From the NCBI GenBank assembly GCA_947462495.1, contig CANHOY010000089.1, forward strand, positions 1 through 6,822: 6,822 bases of DNA. The letters are read 5' to 3'. The first letter of the stretch is position 1. Every line of letters begins with the position of its first letter. Position numbers and translations under genes: made by a program. The stretch comes from Bacteroidota bacterium (GTDB taxonomy: Bacteria; Bacteroidota; Bacteroidia; Chitinophagales; Chitinophagaceae). This document shows, in pieces, positions 1 to 6,781 of this stretch. The notes under the pieces are model-generated. The model made no database searches, was not told the origin of the DNA, and saw nothing but the letters and a program-made list of their open reading frames with translations.

Positions 1-862
1 AGCCCCCGGTACAACTTTCGGCAGTAGCAACAGTAAGTTTTTTAGACTTTAATAAATTACCCACCACCACTTCCATAGGTTCATCTGAATCAATGACTAA
101 ATATTCATTTACTGCTTTTTTTAAAAACTCAAATTGATTATTTAAGTCATCATTTAAAATTGGTTCATTGCTATTTGACCCTGTTAATCTTAATCGAACC
201 ATTCCAAAATTGGGTAAGTAGGCTAGTTTAATAGATGGCGGTAAGGCATTTTCAAATGGGGCAATTAGTTCAGCTAAAAAAGATTCCCCAATACCTGCTG
301 TTAATAAGGTTCTGTGACCTATAAAATTTGATTTAAAACTTTTTTTAATAATTGGAATTACATGCGTCTCTGTTAACCATTTCATTTCGTGTGGTACCCC
401 AGGTAATGAAAAGAAAAGCACTCCATTTTTTTTAAATAACATTCCAGGTGCGGTCCCTTTTTCATTAAACAACACTTCGCAAACATCTGGCACTTCTGCT
501 TGTTTACGATTTCTCTCAATCATAGGACGTTTGTGAATGGTTTCAAATATATAAGTGATATGGTCTAAGCTGGGTGTATGTACCACCATCTTACCCCCAA
601 AATAGGAATTTAATAAGGGCTTAGTGATATCATCAGCGGTAGGTCCCAAACCTCCGGTTAAAATGATAATTTGATTTTTTAAAGCTGCTTCATCTAAGGC
701 TTCTTTAATAGCTTTTGCATCATCTCCAACAGCTATTCTGCTTTTTACTGCGACTCCAATGGTGTTTAAGGCCTGAGCAATAAATGCACTATTGGTATCA
801 ATTACTTGTCCAATTAAAAGTTCATCCCCAATTGTAATAATGGTTGCATTTATTGAATCCAT
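1..862 (-). CDS. cinA: CinA family protein (nucleotide pyrophosphatase / NMN deamidase), C-terminus cut off by window edge
   Basis: The frame is open from an ATG at 860-862 to the left edge, giving 287 residues of a protein that is usually a little over 400. The N-terminal half is the MoCF-biosynthesis-like domain of COG1058. It starts ATIITIGDELLIGQ (residues 6-19), carries TGGLGPTADDIT at 69-80, and has FSLPGVPHEMK at 151-161. Residues about 180-250 fit the linking KH-like domain. The last visible residues, TVATAESCTGG (277-287), are the opening of the CinA C-terminal amidase domain, and Ser283 corresponds to the nucleophile. Full-length CinA proteins of this type cleave ADP-ribose and deamidate NMN to nicotinate mononucleotide, in pyridine nucleotide recycling in the cytoplasm. 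The old competence-related name says nothing about function here. The gene follows the thioesterase on the same strand after 44 bases, so it may share its transcript or use the weak promoter noted at 883-915. Family assignment is secure; the activity of the unseen half is inferred. Confidence 0.95.
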   Translation of the reverse strand, partial: MDSINATIITIGDELLIGQVIDTNSAFIAQALNTIGVAVKSRIAVGDDAKAIKEALDEAALKNQIIILTGGLGPTADDITKPLLNSYFGGKMVVHTPSLDHITYIFETIHKRPMIERNRKQAEVPDVCEVLFNEKGTAPGMLFKKNGVLFFSLPGVPHEMKWLTETHVIPIIKKSFKSNFIGHRTLLTAGIGESFLAELIAPFENALPPSIKLAYLPNFGMVRLRLTGSNSNEPILNDDLNNQFEFLKKAVNEYLVIDSDEPMEVVVGNLLKSKKLTVATAESCTGG

Positions 863-882
863 TTAAAATCTTTATTTGGTTG

Positions 883-915
883 CAAAGTAAACTAAAATGT
901 AGGGGTTTAACTAAA
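883..915 (-). promoter_or_regulatory. Possible weak Bacteroidota promoter for cinA
   Basis: On the minus strand, TTACTTTG (883-890) matches TAnnTTTG at all but one position and is followed by CA, a common context near Bacteroidota start sites. A poor -33 candidate, TTTAG (911-915), lies 20 bases upstream, overlapping the end of the thioesterase gene. The implied leader would be about 15-20 bases. The match is partial, so read-through from the thioesterase promoter is an equal possibility. Confidence 0.3.
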
Positions 916-1317
916 ATAAACGCTTAGTTTTTCAAGCATTAAAGGGGGCATAGCGGCTCTATTGCCTAATTTTTCATCCATGAAATATAACTTCACCATT
1001 CCAACGGTCAAAAGCTTACCTTCTTCATTATATATTTCTTGGTCAAATACAATTCGATGGTCAATTGGGAGATTTCTAATTTGAGATTTAATGGTCAATA
1101 AATCGTCATACCTGGCAGGTCTTAAATATTTTATGTTTAATTCAACAACAGGTAACATAATTCCCAATTCTTCAATTATTTTATAGCTAAAGCCTAGTTC
1201 TCTAAAGCTTTCTACTCTCCCCACTTCAAAATATTGAGCATAATTACCATAATAGACTACGTTCATAGGATCTGTTTCCGCATACCTTACTCTTACAGTG
1301 GTTTGATGTTCGTACAT
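907..1317 (-). CDS. Acyl-CoA thioesterase, YbgC/FadM-type single hotdog domain
   Basis: From the ATG at 1315-1317 the product has 136 residues, the normal length for this family of homo-oligomeric cytoplasmic thioesterases that hydrolyse acyl-CoA thioesters. The family signature lies near the N-terminus: RYAETDPMNVVYYGNY, followed by FEVGR. The Asp of ETDPM (residue 16) is the expected catalytic acid. The usual Gly after DxM is Asn19, a mild departure. The later stretch LPVVELNIKYLRPARYDD is typical of the central helix-to-strand region. The frame is open further upstream to a GTG at 1363-1365 (152 residues). The extra 16 residues (EKQISFVNLYTITIN) have no family counterpart, and a good promoter match lies inside them, so the ATG is preferred. 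The substrate cannot be read from sequence. CinA lies downstream in the same direction; the TPR operon diverges upstream. Confidence 0.93.
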   Translation of the reverse strand: MYEHQTTVRVRYAETDPMNVVYYGNYAQYFEVGRVESFRELGFSYKIIEELGIMLPVVELNIKYLRPARYDDLLTIKSQIRNLPIDHRIVFDQEIYNEEGKLLTVGMVKLYFMDEKLGNRAAMPPLMLEKLSVYFS

Positions 1318-1436
1318 ATTTATTGTTATTGTGTACAAATTTACGAATGAAATCTGTTTTTCCACAATATGGCCTATTATTTAATCGTTTTATATAGAGA
1401 GCTTAATTTTAGGGTATTATTAAACATAGCCATTCA
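1318..1436. other. Divergent intergenic region between thioesterase and TPR operon
   Basis: This 119-base AT-rich region carries the start signals of both directions. The minus-strand promoter is clear (1336-1367). On the plus strand I see only a partial -7-like sequence, TAATTTTA (1404-1411), without a convincing TTG upstream. I see no strong inverted repeat, operator-like palindrome or terminator. The plus-strand promoter for the four-gene cluster must lie here or be unusual, because the gene to the left points the other way. Confidence 0.6.
1336..1367 (-). promoter_or_regulatory. Bacteroidota-type promoter for the thioesterase gene
   Basis: On the minus strand, TAAATTTG (1336-1343) is an exact match to the Bacteroidota -7 element TAnnTTTG. 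TTGTG at 1363-1367 supplies a -33 TTG after a 19-base spacer, a normal spacing. Transcription would begin near 1330, leaving a leader of about a dozen bases before the ATG at 1317. This excludes the upstream GTG (1365) as a start on that transcript. No Shine-Dalgarno sequence is present, as is usual in this phylum. Confidence 0.6.
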
Positions 1437-4400
1437 ATGCGTTTTATTAGCACTTCGATATTATCATTTACAATGATTTGTTTTTGCTCCCATATAACTT
1501 ATGGACAAAATGCTCAAATAAATCATCCATTGAATGCCCTTTTTCAAAAAGGAGTTCAAGATCTAAAACAAGGGGATACCATTGCTGCTTTTCAAAATAT
1601 TCAATCTGCTTATACTTTTACCACCCCTCAGGATGAAATTAGTTTTTATTATTTTTCACTTTTGTTAATTTTAGACAAACCCAATGCAGCCATTGCCGCC
1701 TCAAAATGGCTTAACGAAACCAATAACAAGATTTACCATTCCAGAATTAGTTATTTATTAGGCAAGTACTATTTTAAAAAACAAGAGGATGATAATGCAC
1801 TCAAAGCTTTTTCTAATATCCCTATAGAAGATCTAGAAAATGTTGAAATTATTGAAATGAATTATTTCAAAGGTTATTTGTATTTCAAAAAGGGAGATTG
1901 GGAGAAGGCAGCTGATTTACTTAGTAGTGTAAGTCAAATAAAAGAAAGCCGATTTTATACGGATGCAAATTATTATACAGGATTCATTGCCTTGCAAAAG
2001 AAAGAATTTTCACAAGCACTTAATTGTTTTAAAATAGCCTCTACTAATAATGCTTATTTAAGTTTAACTCCTTTTTATATAAGTCAGATTTACTATTTTA
2101 TGGGGGAGGTAGGGGCGGCCATGGAGCAATGCGAAGCAGCTTTAAAATTACCAGGCCAATATTATAGTTTACAACTTCAGCAATTAATGGGGCATCTATT
2201 ATTTGAGAAAAAGGAATATCAAAAAGCAATTCCATTTCTTTCCTATTATATTCAATCACAAACTACCCCTGATAAACAAGATATTTATCAACTTTCTTTT
2301 TGTTATTTTCAAAATGAACAATGGGAAAATGCGATAGATGGTTTTAAAACATTGGCTTCTATTGAAGATTCTTTAGGACAAAATAGTATGTATTTATTAG
2401 GAACTTCTTATTTGAAGCTCAATGATAAGAATGGCGCTAAAAATGCATTTTTATTATGTGCCACTAAAAGTGAAAACCTAGTACAAAAAGAAATAGCCTT
2501 ATTTAATTATGGTAAATTATCGTCCGAATTAAAAGAATATGGTAACGCTATCACTTCCTTAGATAAATTCATTGAGAACTATCCAAACTCGAATTATCTA
2601 GCAGAAGCAAAGGCTTTATGGATAAGCTCATTGGCTTTGAGTAATAATTATGAACAAGCTTACGATGCATACAATACCATCGAAGTTCCTACTGTAGATT
2701 TATTAAAACTATACCCCACGATATTATATGGTAGAGCTACCATGTATTTGAATGTTGGCCAAGTTGAAAAAGGGTATAGTTTATTGTATCAATTACTTCA
2801 TATACCCTATAATAATAAAGTTTTGTCTGCTACCTTATTTTGGTTAGGAGAACTTTCTTATAAAATGGGTAGGATAGAAGAGGCCATCGAGTATTTAGAA
2901 AAGTTTATTATAGCCCCAATAGAATTAGGGGAGATAAGTTTATTACATGCTAGATACACCTTAGGCTATTGTTATTTGAAAAAGGGGGCATATGAAAATG
3001 CATTCATTAATTTTTCAGCTATTAGCAATGCCGTACCAGCAAATATGGCTGATAAATATCAAAAAGACGCCTTTGTAAGAGTAGCCGATTGTCAAATGAT
3101 GTTAAAGTTATTGAAACCATCTCTTGAATCTTTTCAGAATATTATTGATTTAGGTTGGACTTATATGGATTATGCTACCCTAGAAAAAGCTATTTTATTA
3201 GGAGGAATGAACAAGCCTAAAGAAAAATTAAACATTTTGACCAACTTTGATGTAAAATTTCCTAATTCAGTCTATTTGAATGACGCGAGAATGGAATTAG
3301 CAGATACTTATATCAATCAAGAAAATTTTCAGGAAGCAATTGCTCCCTTAGCAAAAATAACCTTAGATAAAACAGCTACTAGTTTTTACCCACAAGCTTA
3401 TTATAAATTAGGCCTTGCCTATTTTAACTTAAATAAAAACGAAGTTGCTTTAGATAATTTTAGAGAACTATATACAAATTATCCGAAATCAACTGAAACT
3501 GAGAATGCAATTGAATTCATTAGAAATATATTCATTGAAGATCAGCAACCAGAACGTTTTGTTCAGTTTATGAATGAATTTGGGAAACCCATATCCTTTA
3601 GCGAACAAGATTCGTTGATTTTTAGATCTTCTGTTATAAAATATGAACAAAATAAATATACCGAAGCTGTTCAGGGCTTTAGTAAATATTTAATCGCTTT
3701 CCCTTCAGGCAAATACCAGCTAGAGGCTTCTAATTTGGTGGCTGAAATTAACTACGCTCAACAGCATTACGACACGGCTGCTTTCTATTTTGCCAAGGTA
3801 GCAGATCAAGCCCCTAATAAATTTGCCGAAAGAGCCTCTTTGTTAGCTGCTAGATTGAATTATTTTAATTTCAAACAATATGATCTTGCCGAAAAATATT
3901 TTAACATTTTAAATAAAATTGCCACACAGCAAGAAAATAAAACAGAAGCCATTAAAGGATTGCTTAGATGTGCTTATAAAGCAGAAAATTGGGAGAATGG
4001 GTTCCAAGTAGCCAAGTTGATTTTAGAAGATAAATTAAGTGCATCAGATGATATAGAAATGGCTAATATGGTATTATATCATCAAAGTTTAATAAGCTCT
4101 GATACCACCAATGCTTTAATAATACTTAATAAATTAATTAAAAGTGGTCATTCTATTATTACAGCAGAAGCACATTATCAATTAGCACAAACTTATTTAT
4201 TGCAAAATAAATTGCCTTTGGCAGAAAAAACAGCTTTTGAGCTCATTAAAAAACAATCTTCTTTTGAATTCTGGATCACCAAGGCTTATATTTTATTAGG
4301 AGATATCTATCTAGCACAAAAAGATGAATTCAATGCTATTGCCACCTATAAAAGTGTTGCCGAAAATGCAACTATTGAGGAATTAAAATTAGTTGCTGCT

Positions 4401-4442
4401 GAAAAATTAAAATTGTTGACAGAACAATCAACAATTAAGTAA
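1437..4442 (+). CDS. Large exported tetratricopeptide-repeat protein (periplasmic/outer-membrane-associated scaffold)
   Basis: A 1001-residue protein. Residues 1-23 form a signal peptide (basic start, hydrophobic core, likely cleavage after TYG). There is no convincing lipobox: Cys15 and Cys17 sit within the hydrophobic core. Almost everything after residue 30 is a chain of 30-40-residue helical hairpins with TPR spacing, about 20 by eye. Clear examples are YLLGKYYFKKQEDDNALKAF (106-125), FKGYLYFKKGDWEKAADLL (144-162), FWLGELSYKMGRIEEAIEYL (468-487), YTLGYCYLKKGAYENAFINF (507-526), YYKLGLAYFNLNKNEVALDNF (665-685) and YILLGDIYLAQKDEFNAIATY (951-971). Two less regular stretches, about 570-610 and 690-735, may be hinges; the second contains SEQDSLIF, which I recall from related Bacteroidota TPR proteins. 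TPR solenoids bind other proteins, so a scaffold or chaperone role in the periplasm is inferred. It begins a tight operon; the barrel gene starts 10 bases after its stop. Start chosen because the signal peptide begins immediately. No catalytic domain is visible. Confidence 0.93.
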   Translation: MRFISTSILSFTMICFCSHITYGQNAQINHPLNALFQKGVQDLKQGDTIAAFQNIQSAYTFTTPQDEISFYYFSLLLILDKPNAAIAASKWLNETNNKIYHSRISYLLGKYYFKKQEDDNALKAFSNIPIEDLENVEIIEMNYFKGYLYFKKGDWEKAADLLSSVSQIKESRFYTDANYYTGFIALQKKEFSQALNCFKIASTNNAYLSLTPFYISQIYYFMGEVGAAMEQCEAALKLPGQYYSLQLQQLMGHLLFEKKEYQKAIPFLSYYIQSQTTPDKQDIYQLSFCYFQNEQWENAIDGFKTLASIEDSLGQNSMYLLGTSYLKLNDKNGAKNAFLLCATKSENLVQKEIALFNYGKLSSELKEYGNAITSLDKFIENYPNSNYLAEAKALWISSLALSNNYEQAYDAYNTIEVPTVDLLKLYPTILYGRATMYLNVGQVEKGYSLLYQLLHIPYNNKVLSATLFWLGELSYKMGRIEEAIEYLEKFIIAPIELGEISLLHARYTLGYCYLKKGAYENAFINFSAISNAVPANMADKYQKDAFVRVADCQMMLKLLKPSLESFQNIIDLGWTYMDYATLEKAILLGGMNKPKEKLNILTNFDVKFPNSVYLNDARMELADTYINQENFQEAIAPLAKITLDKTATSFYPQAYYKLGLAYFNLNKNEVALDNFRELYTNYPKSTETENAIEFIRNIFIEDQQPERFVQFMNEFGKPISFSEQDSLIFRSSVIKYEQNKYTEAVQGFSKYLIAFPSGKYQLEASNLVAEINYAQQHYDTAAFYFAKVADQAPNKFAERASLLAARLNYFNFKQYDLAEKYFNILNKIATQQENKTEAIKGLLRCAYKAENWENGFQVAKLILEDKLSASDDIEMANMVLYHQSLISSDTTNALIILNKLIKSGHSIITAEAHYQLAQTYLLQNKLPLAEKTAFELIKKQSSFEFWITKAYILLGDIYLAQKDEFNAIATYKSVAENATIEELKLVAAEKLKLLTEQSTIK

Positions 4443-4452
4443 AAATACAATT

Positions 4453-6285
4453 ATGAACTATTCTTATAAATATTGGCTTTTAATTTTAGTATTTCTATTT
4501 TGCACTGATGGTGTAATTGCACAAAAAAAGTCTGCTAAAAAAACAAAATCTTCAATATCAAAAACTTTGACATTAAAAAAGAAGAAAACGAATAAGAGTA
4601 AAAAAAAGATAATTAAAAAGAGAGCCAGATTAAACAATATTGATACTATCATTTTCAAAGATTTAGCCCAACAAACCAATGCAGAACTACCGCCTAAAAA
4701 GTTAGATACTGTGCCTGAAAAAGTAGTCACTATTTTATCCGCTTTTAAACCCCAATTAAAAAATGTGGCCAAAATAAGCTTTACCACCGCCACCGCTCAA
4801 AATGATACTACCTCATTACATTTAAATTACGAAGTGCCAAATCAAAACTTGTCTTTTCAATACCAGCCTGTTCCACTGGTTCCTAGAACATATAAATCAT
4901 ATCCTACTAAAGTTTTAAGAAATTTGGCTACTTTAAAAATTGGTTATGGTAACTATCTTCATCAATTAGTTGACTTAAATTCTACCCTAATTGATAAACA
5001 ATCTAACGCGCATACGGTAAACCTTAAGTATGAATCCTCTCAAGGAGACTTAAATTTACAACGCACTAGAGATATGGGAATTAACTACTTAAGTGATCTT
5101 AAAATAAACGATAACAATCACATCAAATCTCAACTATTTTATCAAAATACACAACGTTATCGATATGGGTTAGTAGAGGAAACAACTAGTTTGCCCAATT
5201 CCAATTTTGAACAAGCTTTCTCTCATGTCGGGGGTACTTTTAAGTGGGTCAATACCAATGAAAAAAACTTGTTCTCATTAATCAGTCCTATTTTAAAAAT
5301 TGAACATTTTAAAGGAACTGAAAATGCCAATAATACTTGGTTTGAAATTTATAATCCTTTGTCTTTGAAATTCGATAATAATTTAAAATTTAATTTTGAT
5401 TTCTCTTATAATTATAATCAATATCAATTAGCTAGTGGCAATAAAATAAACAATGCCATTCTAAGGATGGATCCTTCCTTCGAAATGAAAAAATGGAATA
5501 CAGATATTAAGATAGGGGTTAGTCCTACCATTGCTAATGGGTTATATACATTTACACCTGCTTTATTTTTAAGTAAAAAGCTTAAAGATACTTCTATCAA
5601 ATTATTAGCAGGATGGCAAACCCTTTTTATTAATAATAATTATACTTCTTTGGTTTTAATTAACCCATGGATAATGGCACCCACTGATATGAAGATAACC
5701 ACTCAAGAAAAGAAGAATGTAGGGGTAGAATTTAATGCTTCAAAAAACTTACAATATGGATTTGGTTTATCTTTAAATGATTATAAAAATTTACCTTTTT
5801 TTAATAGAGTAATCAATACGGTACAAACTGCACAAATGGGTTTAAGGTATCAATCCTTATTTGAATATAGAGCTATTACTGTAGAATTGGAAGGCCATCT
5901 AAGGTATCAATTTAGTGATAAATTACTATTCAAGAATAACTTTAAATACATTCAATTTAATTCTATTCAAATTAATGATAAACCATGGGGTATTACTCCC
6001 ATTGAGTTAAATTCTGCTATCACTTGGGCTCCTAATAAAAAATTAGCTTTGGATGGGGGGCTTAATTATTGGTCTGGTGCTACCTTCTCTAATAATAATC
6101 AATTACCATTTGACTTATCCAACAGCTTAGTACTGAATGCAGGATTTTCCTATCAATTTACTCGATTATGGAAGGTTTGGGCAAAAGGTGAAAATTTATT
6201 AGATAAACCTTATCAACGTTGGGCAGATTATCCTTCATTAGGCTTACAATTAATCGCTGGGGTTGTATATTCGTTTCATAAATAA
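4453..6285 (+). CDS. Outer-membrane beta-barrel protein, TonB-receptor-like C-terminus but no recognisable plug
   Basis: A 610-residue protein. Residues 1-23 are a signal peptide (hydrophobic core WLLILVFLF, likely cleavage after VIA). Residues 25-59 are extremely basic: 16 Lys and 2 Arg of 35, with no acidic residue. Residues 60-150 form a linker with KVVTILSAFKPQLKNVAKISF at 90-110, a stretch resembling the start of Bacteroidota proteins often annotated as TonB-dependent receptors. From about 155 to the end the chain alternates polar and hydrophobic residues in strand-like blocks with Asn/Asp-rich loops, as in an outer-membrane barrel. The C-terminus (WAKGENLLDKPYQRWADYP at 576-594, then GVVYSF at 603-608) matches TonB-dependent receptor ends and the terminal aromatic beta-signal, here two residues before the stop. 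At roughly 450 residues, the barrel region is shorter than in a standard receptor, and no TonB box or plug domain is visible. It is probably co-translated with the TPR gene. Transport substrate unknown. Confidence 0.85.
   Translation: MNYSYKYWLLILVFLFCTDGVIAQKKSAKKTKSSISKTLTLKKKKTNKSKKKIIKKRARLNNIDTIIFKDLAQQTNAELPPKKLDTVPEKVVTILSAFKPQLKNVAKISFTTATAQNDTTSLHLNYEVPNQNLSFQYQPVPLVPRTYKSYPTKVLRNLATLKIGYGNYLHQLVDLNSTLIDKQSNAHTVNLKYESSQGDLNLQRTRDMGINYLSDLKINDNNHIKSQLFYQNTQRYRYGLVEETTSLPNSNFEQAFSHVGGTFKWVNTNEKNLFSLISPILKIEHFKGTENANNTWFEIYNPLSLKFDNNLKFNFDFSYNYNQYQLASGNKINNAILRMDPSFEMKKWNTDIKIGVSPTIANGLYTFTPALFLSKKLKDTSIKLLAGWQTLFINNNYTSLVLINPWIMAPTDMKITTQEKKNVGVEFNASKNLQYGFGLSLNDYKNLPFFNRVINTVQTAQMGLRYQSLFEYRAITVELEGHLRYQFSDKLLFKNNFKYIQFNSIQINDKPWGITPIELNSAITWAPNKKLALDGGLNYWSGATFSNNNQLPFDLSNSLVLNAGFSYQFTRLWKVWAKGENLLDKPYQRWADYPSLGLQLIAGVVYSFHK
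4523..4607 (+). repeat. Cluster of homopolymeric A tracts in lysine-rich coding segment
   Basis: Within 85 bases of the barrel gene there are runs of seven A (4523-4529), seven A (4537-4543) and eight A (4600-4607), plus several shorter ones. They arise from AAA/AAG lysine codons just after the signal peptide. Such runs can promote polymerase or ribosome slippage, which would truncate or restore the protein; no direct sign of phase variation is visible, and the frame is intact here. Confidence 0.6.
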
Positions 6286-6288
6286 GAT

Positions 6289-6780
6289 ATGATTAACAGT
6301 TTAACACAATATTTTGCTCAAAATGGTCAATTAATATTGCCAAATATTGGTATGATTAATTACCATAAAGTAGAGGCCGTGTGGGTAAACTCTAAATTAG
6401 TAGCCCCGAAAGAAACGATCCTTTTTGAACCTACTGATTCAAAGCCAAGTAAACAATTTTATCATTTTTTGGCAGACAATCTTGATATATCCTACGAACA
6501 AGCAATTGTTCAATTCGACCAATTTTTAGACAATGTTTTTAATAATGATTTGCCCCATCTTGAATTAGGTAATTTTGGGAAACTTGCAAAAGTAGATGGC
6601 AAATACAATTGGACTTCAAAATTCAATTCTACTGCCTATTTTAAGGATATTGAAATTACACCGATCACTCCTACTAATGAAGTAGATTCAATAAAATCAT
6701 CTCAAAAAGATAGATGGTATATAGGACCACTTTTATTAATTGTTTTATCCATCCTATTAATTTTATATAAATTTTTATAA
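6289..6780 (+). CDS. HU-like DNA-binding-fold protein with C-terminal membrane anchor
   Basis: A 163-residue protein with no signal peptide. Residues 1-100 resemble the CCDC81-like/HU-related domains of Bacteroidota. A short helix (SLTQYFAQNG) is followed by LILPNIGMINY (15-25), then PKETILFEP (40-48), then a helical stretch with ADNLDISYEQAIVQFDQFL (62-80), then LELGNFGKL (91-99), the second Gly-containing hairpin of the fold. Residues 101-141 are a polar linker. Residues 143-162 (YIGPLLLIVLSILLILYKF) form one transmembrane helix ending at the stop, so the protein should be tail-anchored in the inner membrane with the domain in the cytoplasm. Related Bacteroidota proteins often join such a domain to a periplasmic SPOR domain; none is present here. 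It lies 3 bases after the barrel gene and 1 base before the next start, so co-expression is very likely. Binding to DNA or to envelope proteins cannot be decided from sequence. Domain call moderately sure, anchor sure. Confidence 0.75.
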   Translation: MINSLTQYFAQNGQLILPNIGMINYHKVEAVWVNSKLVAPKETILFEPTDSKPSKQFYHFLADNLDISYEQAIVQFDQFLDNVFNNDLPHLELGNFGKLAKVDGKYNWTSKFNSTAYFKDIEITPITPTNEVDSIKSSQKDRWYIGPLLLIVLSILLILYKFL

Positions 6781-6781
6781 G

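Noticed and set aside
863..906. Terminator between thioesterase and cinA
   Set aside because: No stem-loop with a T tract is visible in these 44 bases; the genes may be co-transcribed.
1318..1365. N-terminal extension of the thioesterase from GTG 1365
   Set aside because: The 16 extra residues have no family counterpart and overlap a good promoter match; the ATG at 1317 gives the normal length.
1404..1411. TAATTTTA as a -7 element for the TPR operon
   Set aside because: One mismatch to TAnnTTTG at the important final G and no TTG at a suitable distance upstream; too weak in AT-rich DNA.
1437..1493. TPR protein as a lipoprotein, using Cys15 or Cys17
   Set aside because: The residues before either Cys (FTMI, MICF) do not form a lipobox; cleavage after TYG by signal peptidase I fits better.
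907..4442. YbgC-like thioesterase next to a periplasmic TPR protein as a remnant of a Tol-Pal cluster
   Set aside because: The two genes are divergent, no TolQ, TolR, TolA, TolB or Pal is present, and the TPR protein is far larger than CpoB/YbgF; adjacency is probably coincidental.
4464..4793. 109-codon open frame on the minus strand, Phe/Leu-rich
   Set aside because: It is the antisense of the lysine-rich start of the barrel gene; its Phe and Leu runs are the complement of A tracts. It has no family resemblance and lies wholly inside a well-supported gene.
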